In this document: in pieces, positions 8,831-17,936 of the stretch | How the letters are laid out: every line of letters begins with the position of its first letter | How positions within the stretch are numbered: the first letter of the stretch is position 1 | From: Hymenobacter oligotrophus | GTDB taxonomy: Bacteria; Bacteroidota; Bacteroidia; Cytophagales; Hymenobacteraceae | Reading direction: 5' to 3' | DNA length: 64,000 bases | NCBI RefSeq assembly: GCF_003574965.1 | Contig: NZ_CP032317.1 | Location: 310,001 to 374,000, forward strand | The notes under the pieces: model-generated | What the model was told of the DNA's origin: nothing | The model's input: the letters and a program-made list of their open reading frames with translations, nothing else | Databases searched by the model: none | Position numbers and translations under genes: made by a program

Positions 8831-9277
8831 CTAGCTTTCGGAAGGAATTTCGGAGGTATTCAGCCAGTAGTGCACCAGGGCACGGGTTTTTTCCTCCAAC
8901 ACCGAAAACTCGATGGGCTTGGTGAGGTAGCTGTTGGCACCTAGGCGGTAGCAGTCCTGGATGTCGCGGTTGTTGGTGGAGGTGCTGAAGATGATAACCG
9001 GAATCGACTGCAGCCGCGGGTCCTTCTTCACAATATCGAGCACGGTACGGCCGTCGGTGCCGGGCAGGTTTAAATCGAGCAGCACAAAAGCCGGCAGCTG
9101 CTGCGGCCAGTTGGGGTGCTGGCCGTAGCTCTGCAGGTACTCCAGGGCTTGGTCACCGTCTTCGCACCGAAGCACAGGATTGGGCAACGCCTGCTTGCGG
9201 AAAGCGCGGCCCAACGCGGTGAAGTCTTCCACGCTGTCTTCCACCACTAGGATGGGCTTGTGAGGGGAGGTTATCAC
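8831..9277 (-). CDS. Single-domain response regulator (Rcp1-like)
   Basis: A 148 aa stand-alone receiver: acidic VVEDS near residues 11-15, phospho-acceptor Asp68 in LLDLNLPGTDG, and Lys in LTKPI near residue 119. It has no output domain, as in the Rcp1 partners of phytochrome kinases. Its GTG start (9277) follows the TAA stop of the phytochrome gene without a spacer base, so the two are likely co-translated. It may relay phosphate to the REC-kinase downstream. Confidence 0.92.
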   Translation of the reverse strand: MITSPHKPILVVEDSVEDFTALGRAFRKQALPNPVLRCEDGDQALEYLQSYGQHPNWPQQLPAFVLLDLNLPGTDGRTVLDIVKKDPRLQSIPVIIFSTSTNNRDIQDCYRLGANSYLTKPIEFSVLEEKTRALVHYWLNTSEIPSES

Positions 9278-11593
9278 TTACAGGTACTTTGAAAGGGAGA
9301 AATAGAACGTGGTGCCTTGGCCCGGTACCGAGTCCAACCACAACTCGCCGTCGTGCCGTTCCACCATCTTGCGGGCAATTGTCAGGCCAGCGCCCGTGCC
9401 GCCCCCAAATTTGTCCTGCCCGTGCAGGCGCTTAAAGATTTTAAAGATGGCCTCTTGGTGCTTGGGCTCAATGCCGATGCCGTTGTCTTGCACGTAAAAC
9501 ACGTAAAAGTCGGCAGGGTTTCCGGTGCCGCGCGGGCCGCGCGCATTGGCCGGGGCCACGCCCACGCTAATCAACCGCTCGGGTTTGTCGTTGTAGCGCA
9601 TGGCGTTGGTAAGCAGGTTGTTGAGCACTTCCCTTATACGCACTTTGTCGCAGCGCAGGGTGGGCAGCGGGCCTAGCACCGTGGCGATGGTGTTGGTTTG
9701 CTCAAAGCGTGGGTGCAGCATGTCGAGCACCTCGTCCACCACCTCGTTCATGTTGGTGGGCACCACCACCAGCTCCTGCCGGCCCACGCGCGAGAGCTGC
9801 AGCAGCGACTCAATTAGGGCCTCCATGCGCTGGCTAAGGCGCACCAACGTTTGCAGCTTGCTTACGCCGTCGGCATCGAGCTGGTCGGCGTAGTCTTCGA
9901 GCAGAAAGATGGAGTAGTTGTGTATGCCGCGCAGCGGCTCCTTTAGGTCGTGCGAGGCCACGTAGGCAAACGAGTCGAGCTCGTCGTTGCTGCGCTCGAG
10001 CTCGGTGTTGAGCTTGCTGAGGCTGGCGGCCCGGGCTTGCAACTCGTTGAAAATCTTGAGGCGCACGTCGGAGAGGTGAAGCCTGATTTCTTCGGCGGCG
10101 GTTACCTCCATCGGGCGCCACGGCAACGCGGTGTTGTCGACCTCCTGGCTCCAGGCCGCAAACGACTGCCGGGGCGATAGATGCAGCAGGCCATCTTGCA
10201 TTACTTCGGCTTTGTGCTCCTTGCCCGCCCACGTTACCGTTTGAATCAGCTCGGGCCGAAACCAAATGATATAGTCGCCGGGGTCTTGGGCCAGCGAAAT
10301 GGCCAAAATGCCGCTGGCCGTGCCCCGAATGGAAATGCCCGCCGGGTTTTGCTGCACGTAGGAGTTGGTGCGAAACAAATCCTGCTTCATGTTCAGCTGC
10401 AGCCAAGTGCGCAACTCCTCTAGCTGGGGTTGGGTAGGGGTGGTACCTAGGGTAATGATGTTGCCCTCGAAGCAAATGGCCACGCCGCCGCAATCGAACA
10501 CGTCCATCACGGTGGGCTTGCGCTGGTACAAGCCATCCACAAAGTTGTCGTGGCGCGAAACCTGCTCGAACAGCCGCACCTGCGTTTCGCGGATGTGCAG
10601 CTGGTAGGCGTAATCATCTTGCTGCTGCTTGGTTTTGAGCAGCGCCGAAAACGTTTTGCCGATGAACAGGCACAGCTCGCGCACCTCGTAGCTAACCAGC
10701 TGCGGCGTAAGGTGGTGGCACGTAATCAGGCCCCACAGTTTGCCCTCCTGAATGACGGAAATCGTCATGGTGGCGGCCACGCCCATGTTGCGCAGGTACT
10801 GCAGGTGTATCGGCGATACGCTCCGCAGCACGGCGTAGGTCATGTCGGGCGGGCGGTTGGCGGCGGGGTGCATGGCGGGCACCAGCGGCGCCGGCACGTA
10901 CGACACATCCGGAATAAACCGCAGCCAGTTTTTCAGGTACATGGCCCGTGCCTGCTGCGGAATATCGGTGGCCGGGTAGTGCAGGCCCAAAAACGGTTCC
11001 AGGTCGTTGCGCTTGGCTTCGGCCACTACTTCGCCGCTGGCGTCTTCGGCAAAGCGGTACATCACCACCCGATCGAAGCCCGTAATGGTACGCAGCTGAT
11101 CGACGGCAAACTGGCAAAACTCGAGCACCGAGCCAGCCGCCAGCATGTGCCCCAGGGCCAAGTTCAGCGAGGCGAGGTCGAAGGGCGCGCTTTGGGTTTC
11201 GGCTACGGGCTCAAACTCCGCCCACAGCAGCCCGTCGTGGCGGTGCGCAATGAGTTTGTAGTAAGGCCGCTGCGGAATTTGATCGAGGCGAGTGCCCAGC
11301 AATTTGGGCGTTTCGGCTAGGCCGGCCCACAGCTGCTCCACCTCGGCCAGGGCGCCGGCACTTAGGAGGCGCTCCAGGCCGCTGCCCAGCAGTTCGTCGG
11401 GCCCGATGCCGATGAGCTGGGCGGTATTGGCGCTGGCGTGCACCACGTGCTTGGTTTGCTCGTCGAGGCAAAGCAAAAAGCCATACGGCTGTACCGAGCC
11501 CGGAATATGAATAGGCTCCCGGTCGCAATTGGTTAGGGTAACCGGCGTATTCAGGAGGGCTTCGTCGGAGTATACTACCGTAGCTCGATCCAC
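9278..11593 (-). CDS. bphP: Bacteriophytochrome histidine kinase
   Basis: Red/far-red photoreceptor kinase of 771 aa. Domains in order are PAS (about 15-130, with Cys23 in TNCDREPIHIPGSVQPYG as the biliverdin attachment site), GAF (about 145-320, with PATDIPQQAR, the DIP motif contacting the chromophore), PHY (about 330-510), HisKA (VASHDLKEPLRG, near residue 545) and HATPase (NNLLTNAMRY, DNGIGIEP, GTGAGLTIA). N-terminal Cys means biliverdin, not phycocyanobilin. GTG start, overlapping the heme oxygenase gene by 19 bases. Confidence 0.95.
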   Translation of the reverse strand: MDRATVVYSDEALLNTPVTLTNCDREPIHIPGSVQPYGFLLCLDEQTKHVVHASANTAQLIGIGPDELLGSGLERLLSAGALAEVEQLWAGLAETPKLLGTRLDQIPQRPYYKLIAHRHDGLLWAEFEPVAETQSAPFDLASLNLALGHMLAAGSVLEFCQFAVDQLRTITGFDRVVMYRFAEDASGEVVAEAKRNDLEPFLGLHYPATDIPQQARAMYLKNWLRFIPDVSYVPAPLVPAMHPAANRPPDMTYAVLRSVSPIHLQYLRNMGVAATMTISVIQEGKLWGLITCHHLTPQLVSYEVRELCLFIGKTFSALLKTKQQQDDYAYQLHIRETQVRLFEQVSRHDNFVDGLYQRKPTVMDVFDCGGVAICFEGNIITLGTTPTQPQLEELRTWLQLNMKQDLFRTNSYVQQNPAGISIRGTASGILAISLAQDPGDYIIWFRPELIQTVTWAGKEHKAEVMQDGLLHLSPRQSFAAWSQEVDNTALPWRPMEVTAAEEIRLHLSDVRLKIFNELQARAASLSKLNTELERSNDELDSFAYVASHDLKEPLRGIHNYSIFLLEDYADQLDADGVSKLQTLVRLSQRMEALIESLLQLSRVGRQELVVVPTNMNEVVDEVLDMLHPRFEQTNTIATVLGPLPTLRCDKVRIREVLNNLLTNAMRYNDKPERLISVGVAPANARGPRGTGNPADFYVFYVQDNGIGIEPKHQEAIFKIFKRLHGQDKFGGGTGAGLTIARKMVERHDGELWLDSVPGQGTTFYFSLSKYL

Positions 11594-12138
11594 GCGTGTA
11601 GCTTTTGAAACGTTTGGATGGCGGACTGCACAATTTCCGCTTCGTTATCGGGGGTGGCTTCGGCGGCCAGCAGCTGGCAAAAGCTTTTCCACAGCGGGCC
11701 AGTGTGCTCGGCCGAACCCGTAAAGTAGGTGCGGGTTGGGATGCCCGCCTTGGCAAGCTGCCGCGTGATTACCTGCCCGCCCAAGGTAGAACCCTCGAGT
11801 ACGTACAGGGCGCCCAAGAGTTGGGGCCAAGTGCGCAACTCGGGCATATCGGCGCACTCGGGCAAGTGCGCAGCGGCGGGCAAATCCTGCTCGATTAGGT
11901 GGGCGCGTTGGCGGCGCTCGGGCTGCCAGGCGGGGCTAAATGCGTGCTGCCGCAGCCGGGCTTCGTAGGGGCGCAAAAAGCCGTACAGCTTGGCCAAAAA
12001 GCGTGCTGCTATGGCTTCCGTGATGTTGCCAGCCGCCAGCGCCCGGTTGAATTCGTTTTGCTCCAGCGCGCGGTGGTAGGGCTGCGTTTCGGTGCGCAGG
12101 CGCTGCAGGATGAGCGGTTTATCGAGGCCGACAAGCAT
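11575..12138 (-). CDS. bphO: Biliverdin-producing heme oxygenase
   Basis: Cleaves heme to biliverdin, iron and CO, supplying the chromophore for the adjacent phytochrome. The 187 aa form starts at ATG 12138 (MLVGLDKPLILQRLR); the frame stays open to 12267 but the extra residues look non-coding. TQPYHRALEQ holds the likely proximal heme ligand His22, and LLGALYVLEGSTLGGQVI is the distal-helix signature of bacterial heme oxygenases. It is first in the operon and overlaps bphP by 19 bases, which fits coupled production of apoprotein and chromophore. Confidence 0.88.
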   Translation of the reverse strand: MLVGLDKPLILQRLRTETQPYHRALEQNEFNRALAAGNITEAIAARFLAKLYGFLRPYEARLRQHAFSPAWQPERRQRAHLIEQDLPAAAHLPECADMPELRTWPQLLGALYVLEGSTLGGQVITRQLAKAGIPTRTYFTGSAEHTGPLWKSFCQLLAAEATPDNEAEIVQSAIQTFQKLHAWIELR

Positions 12139-12239
12139 AGGGCGGTAAACGGTGATTGGCAAGAAAGTAGGCAACATGCTGCCCGGCCGGAAAGTGCTGC
12201 CGGGCCGGCCAGCCAGCTGGCCCAACCGCCCATAAAGAC

Positions 12240-12276
12240 AAAAGCACCCCGCTACAACCCGTAGCAAGGTGCTTTT
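12240..12276 (-). terminator. Terminator downstream of the DEAD-box helicase gene
   Basis: AAAAGCACC and GGTGCTTTT pair over 9 bp with an inner GCTAC/GTAGC stem. Read on the minus strand it ends in CTTTTGTCTTT. It lies between the helicase stop (12288) and the heme oxygenase start, separating the helicase transcript from the light operon. Confidence 0.7.
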
Positions 12277-12287
12277 GGCGCAATAGA

Positions 12288-13895
12288 TTATTCGCTGGCT
12301 GCCGGGGCCGCTACGCTTTGCGGCGCGCCCTCGGGCTTGGGGCCACGGCGGTTGCGGCCGCCCCGCTTGCGGCGGCGCTTGGCCGCGTCGGTGGCAGGGG
12401 TGCCTTCGTCGGCTGCCTCGGCCCTAGGTGCTCCGGTTTCGGAAGCGGCGGGGGCGCTACCCTCGGCCGGGCCTTGGGGGCGCGGTTTGCGGCGGCGGCT
12501 TTTCCGGCGTTTCTGCTCTTCGGTTTCGGGCGTGGTGGCTGCGCCCTCGGCAGCCGGGGCCGCGAGGGCCGCGGGGGCCGGGGCAGTCGCTACCGGCGCA
12601 GCGGCGCGCTCGGGGCGGCCCGTGCGCGGGGCCAATTTGCCGCCGCGGCCGCCGGGCTTGCCGGCGTGTGCGGGGCCACGGCCGCGGTATTTTTTGGGGT
12701 CGAACTCGGGCGAGGGGCCAATTTCTTCGGGCGTGGGCTTTTTCTCCAGCTCCCGCTCAATCAGCTTTTCAATCTTCACCACGGCGTCCTGGTCGTGGTC
12801 CGACACGAATGTGATGGCCATGCCCGAAGTGCCAGCGCGGGCCGTGCGGCCAATGCGGTGCACGTAGTCCTCGGCATCGCGCGGCAGGTCGAAGTTCACC
12901 ACGTGCGACAACTCGCTCACGTCGATGCCGCGCGACATCACGTCGGTGGCTACCAGAATCTGGAACTGCTTGTTTTTGAACTCGCGCAGCACTTGTTCGC
13001 GCTCCTCCTGGGTGCGGTCGGAGGTGATGCCGCGCACGTTCAGGCCTTTTTTGCGCAGGGCGCGCTCAATGGGCCCCACATTCATTTTGCGCGAGGTAAA
13101 CAAGATCATGCTCTGTACTTCGAGCTGACCGATGAGGTGCTCCAGCAAGGCCAGCTTGTTGGTGTCGTACACCATGTACATCTGCTGGTTGATGTTCTCG
13201 GCCGGCTTCGACACGGCCAGGCGGATTTCCTCCGGTTCGTGCAAAATCTTTTTCGAGAACTCGCGGATCTTGTTCGGCATGGTGGCCGAAAACAGCAGCG
13301 TTTGGCGTTTGGTGGGCAGCTGATTGACAATCTGAATGATGTCTTCGGCAAAGCCCATGTCCATCATTTTGTCGGCCTCGTCGAGGATCAGGAAGTCGAT
13401 CTGGTCGAGCTTCACGTAGCCCAGCTGCATGTGCGCAATCAGGCGGCCGGGCGTGGCAATGATGATATCGGCGCCCTGCGTGAGGGCACGCTTTTGCTGC
13501 TCCCAAATGTCGCTTTTGCCGCCGCCGTAAATGGCAATGCTGCTGGCGCCCACATGGTAGCCAAAGCCTTCCACCTGCTCGTCGATTTGCTTGGCCAGCT
13601 CGCGCGTGGGGCACAAAATAAGCGCCGTGGTGTGCTCGGGCCGCTCGTAGGCAATAAAGTCGAGCACGGGCAGCAGGTAGGCGGCGGTTTTGCCGGTGCC
13701 GGTTTGGGCGCAAGCAATCAGGTCTTTGCCAGCCAATGCGGCCGGAATGGCCTGCTCCTGAATGGGGGAGGGCTTGGTATAGCCCATGCCCTGCACCCCG
13801 TCGAACACGTCGGGGTGTAATTGAAAATCGTCGAACGTCAAGGGTTCAGCAAGTTGGGTAAACGGATGGCTGACCTTGAGTTCCTGGGTCAGCAA
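12288..13895 (-). CDS. DEAD-box RNA helicase with basic C-terminal tail
   Basis: ATP-dependent RNA helicase of 535 aa. Visible are the Q motif (PIQEQAIP), Walker A AQTGTGKT (63-70), PTRELA, ATPGR, DEAD (172-175), FSATMP near 203 and HRIGRTARAG near 348. Residues from about 410 are a low-complexity Lys/Arg/Gly/Ala/Pro tail, usual in RhlE/CsdA-like helicases that bind structured RNA or ribosomes. The start is uncertain: TTG at 13895 or TTG at 13841, the latter giving LTFDDFQLH, the usual N-terminus of this group. Probably involved in cold adaptation or ribosome assembly. Confidence 0.93.
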   Translation of the reverse strand: MLTQELKVSHPFTQLAEPLTFDDFQLHPDVFDGVQGMGYTKPSPIQEQAIPAALAGKDLIACAQTGTGKTAAYLLPVLDFIAYERPEHTTALILCPTRELAKQIDEQVEGFGYHVGASSIAIYGGGKSDIWEQQKRALTQGADIIIATPGRLIAHMQLGYVKLDQIDFLILDEADKMMDMGFAEDIIQIVNQLPTKRQTLLFSATMPNKIREFSKKILHEPEEIRLAVSKPAENINQQMYMVYDTNKLALLEHLIGQLEVQSMILFTSRKMNVGPIERALRKKGLNVRGITSDRTQEEREQVLREFKNKQFQILVATDVMSRGIDVSELSHVVNFDLPRDAEDYVHRIGRTARAGTSGMAITFVSDHDQDAVVKIEKLIERELEKKPTPEEIGPSPEFDPKKYRGRGPAHAGKPGGRGGKLAPRTGRPERAAAPVATAPAPAALAAPAAEGAATTPETEEQKRRKSRRRKPRPQGPAEGSAPAASETGAPRAEAADEGTPATDAAKRRRKRGGRNRRGPKPEGAPQSVAAPAASE

Positions 13896-14147
13896 AACAG
13901 CGTATTGGCGCTAAATATACGCGAAACCAACAGGTGCGGCGGCGCGATGGTTCGCCCAGGTATATTCTGCAGAAGCAATATATGGGCCGATAATGCCGCT
14001 GTTTGGCCGGGCGGGCCCTTGGGCCAGGCTTGGGCCTGGGGCACTTAGGGCGTTATTTTCGGGCTGGGGTAAAGTATTTGGGCGGGCCCACCGACTGCCA
14101 TACCCAACGGCCCCGCACCGCTGCCGGGGCAATCAACTTTTGTTTGT

Positions 14148-14822
14148 ATGAACGTAATCGTAACCGGCGCCACGGGCATGGTGGGCGAGGGCGTGCTGCA
14201 CGAGTGCCTGCTCGATGCCGCCATTGAGCAAGTGCTGGTGGTTACGCGCCGGCCCTCCGGCGTGCAGCACCCCAAGCTGCGCGAAGTATTGCTCACGAAC
14301 TTTGCCGACCCCAGCCCCCTCGAAGACGAACTAGCCGGTTACGACGCCTGCTTTTTCTGCCTGGGAGTGTCCTCAATCGGTTTGAGCGAGGAGGAATACA
14401 TCCGCCTGACGTACGACCTGACGCTGAATTTTGCCCGCCTGCTAGCCCGCCTGAACCCGCAGATGACGTTCTGCTACGTATCAGGGGCGGGCACCGACGG
14501 CACGGAGCGCGGCCGCCAAATGTGGGCCCGCGTGAAAGGGCGCACCGAAAACGCCGTGCGCCAATTGCCCTTCCGGCGGGCGTACGCCTTTCGGCCGGGC
14601 TACATGCACCCCACGCCCGGCCTGCGGCACACGCTTTCGGGCTACCGCTACTTTGCCTGGGCGTACCCCGCGTTGCGCCGGCTGTTTCCGGCGTACGTAT
14701 CCACGCTGCAAGAAATGGCCCGGGCCATGATTAACGCGGCCAAGTTTGGGTATTCGAAACCGGTGCTGGAGGTAAAGGACGTTGTGGCGCTGGCCCAGCA
14801 AAGCAGCGCCACGCCAACCTAG
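14148..14822 (+). CDS. NAD(P)-binding Rossmann protein (atypical SDR, TIP30/YbjT-like)
   Basis: A 224 aa atypical short-chain-dehydrogenase-like protein. The nucleotide-binding motif is TGATGMVGEG (6-15), followed by CFFCLGVSS and CYVSGAGTDG; MWARVKGRTENAVRQL supplies the conserved Lys of the HTATIP2/TIP30-like group. Substrate unknown. Its TAG stop lies in CCTAGG and overlaps the stop of the convergent oxidoreductase on the other strand. Confidence 0.8.
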   Translation: MNVIVTGATGMVGEGVLHECLLDAAIEQVLVVTRRPSGVQHPKLREVLLTNFADPSPLEDELAGYDACFFCLGVSSIGLSEEEYIRLTYDLTLNFARLLARLNPQMTFCYVSGAGTDGTERGRQMWARVKGRTENAVRQLPFRRAYAFRPGYMHPTPGLRHTLSGYRYFAWAYPALRRLFPAYVSTLQEMARAMINAAKFGYSKPVLEVKDVVALAQQSSATPT

Positions 14823-15871
14823 GCATTTCGGCTGTGGGTTTCCCAAGGCTCGTCGGGCTCGGCCAAGGCTTGCAGCTGCCACAGCAGCTGCTCTTCCGTA
14901 ACGGGGTAGGCGCCGCCGTGCCGCAACGCTTGGTGCACCGCCTCAAACAGCTGCAAGTAGTTGCCTTGGGGCGGGGCGAGGGTTTGTTGCGTCTTTTGGC
15001 CATCGGCGTCTACCAGCGTCAGCAGGCCGGCTTCGGCGGCGGGCTCCAGGCCGTAGGCGGCGTCGAGCGGGCTGAGGCCGGCCAGCAACTGCGCCTCTTG
15101 CACATCGGCCCTCGATTTCTGAAAACTACCTAGGGTGCCGTGGAGCACGTATGCCGGCAACGGCTGCGCAATCACCAACCCCGACACCAGCGTAACCAGC
15201 GGCCCGTTGGGGTAGAGCAGTTGCAGCTGAACGTAGTCGTCGACTTGCGAGCCGGGCCGAAAACGACCCAGGGCACGGCGCACGCGGGCCGGACGGCCAA
15301 ACAGGCTGAGGGCTTGGTCGAGCAGGTGCGGGCCTAGGTCGAACAGCAGCCCGCTGCCCGGCCGGCCGGCTTCCTCCTTAAACTGCTTGGGGTTGAGCGC
15401 CAGCTTGTACCGATCGAAGCGAAACGTAACATCCACCAGCTGCCCCAGTTGCCCGCCGGCCACCACCTGCTGCACCAGTTGAAAGTCGCTGTCGTAGCGG
15501 CGGTTTTGGTAGGCAAACAGGCGGCGGTTTACGGAGCGCGCCAGCTGCCACAGCTCCTGCACCTCGGCTGGGGTGGTGGCCACGGGTTTTTCGAGCAGCA
15601 CGTGCTTGCCGGCTTGCAGCGCCTGCCGGGCCAGCGCCACGTGCGTGTCGTTGGGCGTGTTCACCACCACCAACTCAATTGCGGGGTCATGCAGCAACTC
15701 CGCTACGCTGGGGTAGCTGATAACCGCGGGGTAGCGCTGCTGGGCCTGCTTGCGGGTGCGCTCCACCACGGCGCGCAACGCAAAATCGGGGTGGGCCGCC
15801 ACAAACGGCGCCTGAAATACCTGGCCCGACATGCCGTAGGCGAGCAGGCCGGTTTGGATGGCGTTGGACAT
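14819..15871 (-). CDS. Gfo/Idh/MocA family oxidoreductase
   Basis: A 350 aa NAD(P)-dependent oxidoreductase of the glucose-fructose oxidoreductase/inositol dehydrogenase family. It starts at ATG 15871 (MSNAIQTGLLAYGMSG) with the Rossmann fold in the first 120 residues and the signature GKHVLLEKPVATT, whose Glu-Lys-Pro contacts the nicotinamide. GSGLLFDLGPHLLDQAL holds the conserved His of the C-terminal domain. The substrate is a sugar or related polyol by family; nothing nearby narrows it. Stop codon shared with the convergent neighbour. Confidence 0.88.
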   Translation of the reverse strand: MSNAIQTGLLAYGMSGQVFQAPFVAAHPDFALRAVVERTRKQAQQRYPAVISYPSVAELLHDPAIELVVVNTPNDTHVALARQALQAGKHVLLEKPVATTPAEVQELWQLARSVNRRLFAYQNRRYDSDFQLVQQVVAGGQLGQLVDVTFRFDRYKLALNPKQFKEEAGRPGSGLLFDLGPHLLDQALSLFGRPARVRRALGRFRPGSQVDDYVQLQLLYPNGPLVTLVSGLVIAQPLPAYVLHGTLGSFQKSRADVQEAQLLAGLSPLDAAYGLEPAAEAGLLTLVDADGQKTQQTLAPPQGNYLQLFEAVHQALRHGGAYPVTEEQLLWQLQALAEPDEPWETHSRNA

Positions 15872-16174
15872 GGCCCCAAAGTAAGCAAGGCGGCACCCAA
15901 ATGCGCCAAGGCCCCGCCCGCCCGCCGCATCCGCACTACGGGCCCTGGCCAAGCGTAAAAATTTGCCCGCCACACCATCCTATGGGTACAACGCGCCGCT
16001 ATCGGGTATAAATTTGAGTTACTTTGCCGGCTTGCCGCACCAAGCAGCCCGGCAAGCCGCGCGCCCTCCGCCACTTACAGCCATTGCAAGTGGTTAGCCA
16101 CACCCTCATAATTGCATCGGGCGCCTTTTTTCACCTAGCAAGCGGCTACTGATCGGCTGCTTACCCCGTTGTAC
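15872..16174. other. Divergent intergenic region with a hairpin
   Basis: Some 303 bp between divergent genes. GTTACTTTGCC near 16018-16028 resembles the local -7 motif, and CGGCTTGCC (16028-16036) pairs with GGCAAGCCG (16051-16059). No gene is visible. Confidence 0.35.
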
Positions 16175-16585
16175 ATGAAAATACTCTACTCGGATGATTG
16201 CGTGCAAGTTGTGTTACACGACAACGGCTACCGCACGGCCCTCGAGGTAAATTGGCTTAACCGCTGCACCGGCGAAGAACTGCAGCGCGCCACGGTGCAG
16301 GCAATTATGCTGGCCCGGCGCCACCAAGTGAACGCCTGGATTGCCAACGACCAGGGTTTGGGCAAGCTCAGCCTGGTGGATATGCACTGGGCCGAGCAAA
16401 TGCTGGAAAACATGCACCGCGACCTAGGGCTCGACCGGTTTGCGTTGCTGATGTCGGATTTGCCGCATAACCGCGAAAAGTTCTCCCCTTACATCCAGAA
16501 ATACACCAAGCCCCACTCGCCCCTGGAGCTCAACTTGTTTGAGGACATCGGCACCGCGCGGGCGTGGGCCCTCGATCCGCAGTAA
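16175..16585 (+). CDS. Conserved unknown protein, possible STAS-like fold
   Basis: A 136 aa soluble protein starting at ATG 16175 (MKILYSDDCVQVVLHD). The order of strands and helices, with VNAWIANDQGLGKLSLVDMHWAEQ in the middle, recalls the STAS/SpoIIAA-like proteins common in this phylum, but I cannot assign it firmly. No catalytic motif or signal peptide. The CoA transferase gene starts 36 bases downstream, so the two may be co-transcribed. Confidence 0.65.
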   Translation: MKILYSDDCVQVVLHDNGYRTALEVNWLNRCTGEELQRATVQAIMLARRHQVNAWIANDQGLGKLSLVDMHWAEQMLENMHRDLGLDRFALLMSDLPHNREKFSPYIQKYTKPHSPLELNLFEDIGTARAWALDPQ

Positions 16586-16621
16586 GCAAGCCGTTGGGTG
16601 CTTGCCGCGCCGCACGCCCGA

Positions 16622-17839
16622 ATGCCAAACCGCCGGCACTTTCTTTTGCAAGCCGTGAACAACGCATCAACCGAATTGCCGCTGTGCGGCTTGCGCGTGC
16701 TGGAGTTGGCCAGCGTGCTGGCCGGCCCGCAGGTGGGGCAGTTTTTGGCCGAATTAGGTGCCGAAGTCATCAAAATAGAGCCGCCAACCGGCGACGTAAC
16801 CCGCACCTGGAAAACCCCCGCCGAAGCCTCGGGCACCGATGTGTCGGCTTACTTTGCCTGCGCCAACTGGGGCAAGCAGTCGGTGGTGGCCGATTTGCGC
16901 ACCGAAGCCGGCCTGCAGCAGGTGCAGCAGCTGGTCCATCAGGCCGACATCGTGCTGGCCAGCTACAAGCCCGGCGACGCCGAAAAGCTGCGCGTTGATT
17001 ACGCGACCCTAGGTGCCCACAACCCCCGCCTGATTTACGGGCAGATAACCGGCTACGGCCCCCACGAGCCCCGCGCCGGCTACGACGCCGTGGTGCAGGC
17101 CGAAGCCGGCTTTATGTACCTGAACGGCCCGCCCGGCGGCGAGCCGCTCAAAATGCCCGTGGCGCTGATGGATCTGCTGGCCGCGCACCAGCTCAAGGAA
17201 GGATTGCTCACGGCCCTGTACCGCCGCGAGCGTACGGGCCTAGGTGCCTTGGTGCACGTTTCGTTGTGGGAGGCTGGCCTGGCTTCGCTGGCCAACCAAG
17301 GCAGCACCTACCTCGTTACCGGCCACGACCCGCAAGCTCTGGGCTCGGGCCACCCCAGCATTGTGCCCTACGGCACCGTGTACCGGGGCGCCGACGGCGT
17401 ACGGCTTATCCTGGCCGTGGGCACCGACCGGCAGTTTGGGCAACTGTGCGGGGCGTTGGGCCAGCCCGCGTGGGCTTCCGATGCGCGCTTCGAGACCAAC
17501 GGCGCGCGCGTGCAGCACCGGCAGGCGCTGGAGGAGCTGTTGCACGAGCGCATTGGGCAGGTAAGCGGCGCCGCGCTGCTGGCCGAGCTAGCCCAGCTGG
17601 CCGTGCCCGCCGGGGCGGTGCGCACCGCCGGGCAAGCCCTGGCCGAGCCGGCCGCGGCCGGTATGCTCATGCCGGCGCAACCAGGCTTTGGGCACCTAGG
17701 GTTGCGCACGGTGGCTTTCCGGAGCCCGCAATGGCCTGTTGCCGAGGCTTTGGCGCCGCCACCGCACCTAGGCCAACACTCGGAGGAGCTGGGCGCAGCC
17801 AGCGGCGCATCGGGCGAAAACCAAACCCCGTTGAACTAA
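16622..17839 (+). CDS. CaiB/BaiF family (class III) CoA transferase
   Basis: Moves coenzyme A between carboxylic acids. The protein is 405 aa from ATG 16622 (the frame is open to a GTG at 16598). Family hallmarks are LCGLRVLELASVLAGPQVGQFLAELGAEVIKIEPPTGD at the N-terminus, IYGQITGYG, and MPVALMDLLAAHQLKEGLLTAL, which holds the Asp expected to form the acyl-enzyme anhydride. Acyl donor and acceptor cannot be read from the sequence. No beta-oxidation genes are adjacent. Confidence 0.87.
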   Translation: MPNRRHFLLQAVNNASTELPLCGLRVLELASVLAGPQVGQFLAELGAEVIKIEPPTGDVTRTWKTPAEASGTDVSAYFACANWGKQSVVADLRTEAGLQQVQQLVHQADIVLASYKPGDAEKLRVDYATLGAHNPRLIYGQITGYGPHEPRAGYDAVVQAEAGFMYLNGPPGGEPLKMPVALMDLLAAHQLKEGLLTALYRRERTGLGALVHVSLWEAGLASLANQGSTYLVTGHDPQALGSGHPSIVPYGTVYRGADGVRLILAVGTDRQFGQLCGALGQPAWASDARFETNGARVQHRQALEELLHERIGQVSGAALLAELAQLAVPAGAVRTAGQALAEPAAAGMLMPAQPGFGHLGLRTVAFRSPQWPVAEALAPPPHLGQHSEELGAASGASGENQTPLN

Positions 17840-17936
17840 AGCTGCGTACCAGTAATTTATAGCTGTTCGCGTTTGCGGGCCGGCCCAGGTTCGCAAACCT
17901 TCTTCTCTGACCCAACCGGCGTATTGCCGACCGCCT

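Noticed and set aside
12318-13820. 500-codon plus-strand open frame opposite the DEAD-box helicase
   Set aside because: The helicase motifs are on the minus strand. The antisense product is low-complexity and lacks any domain.
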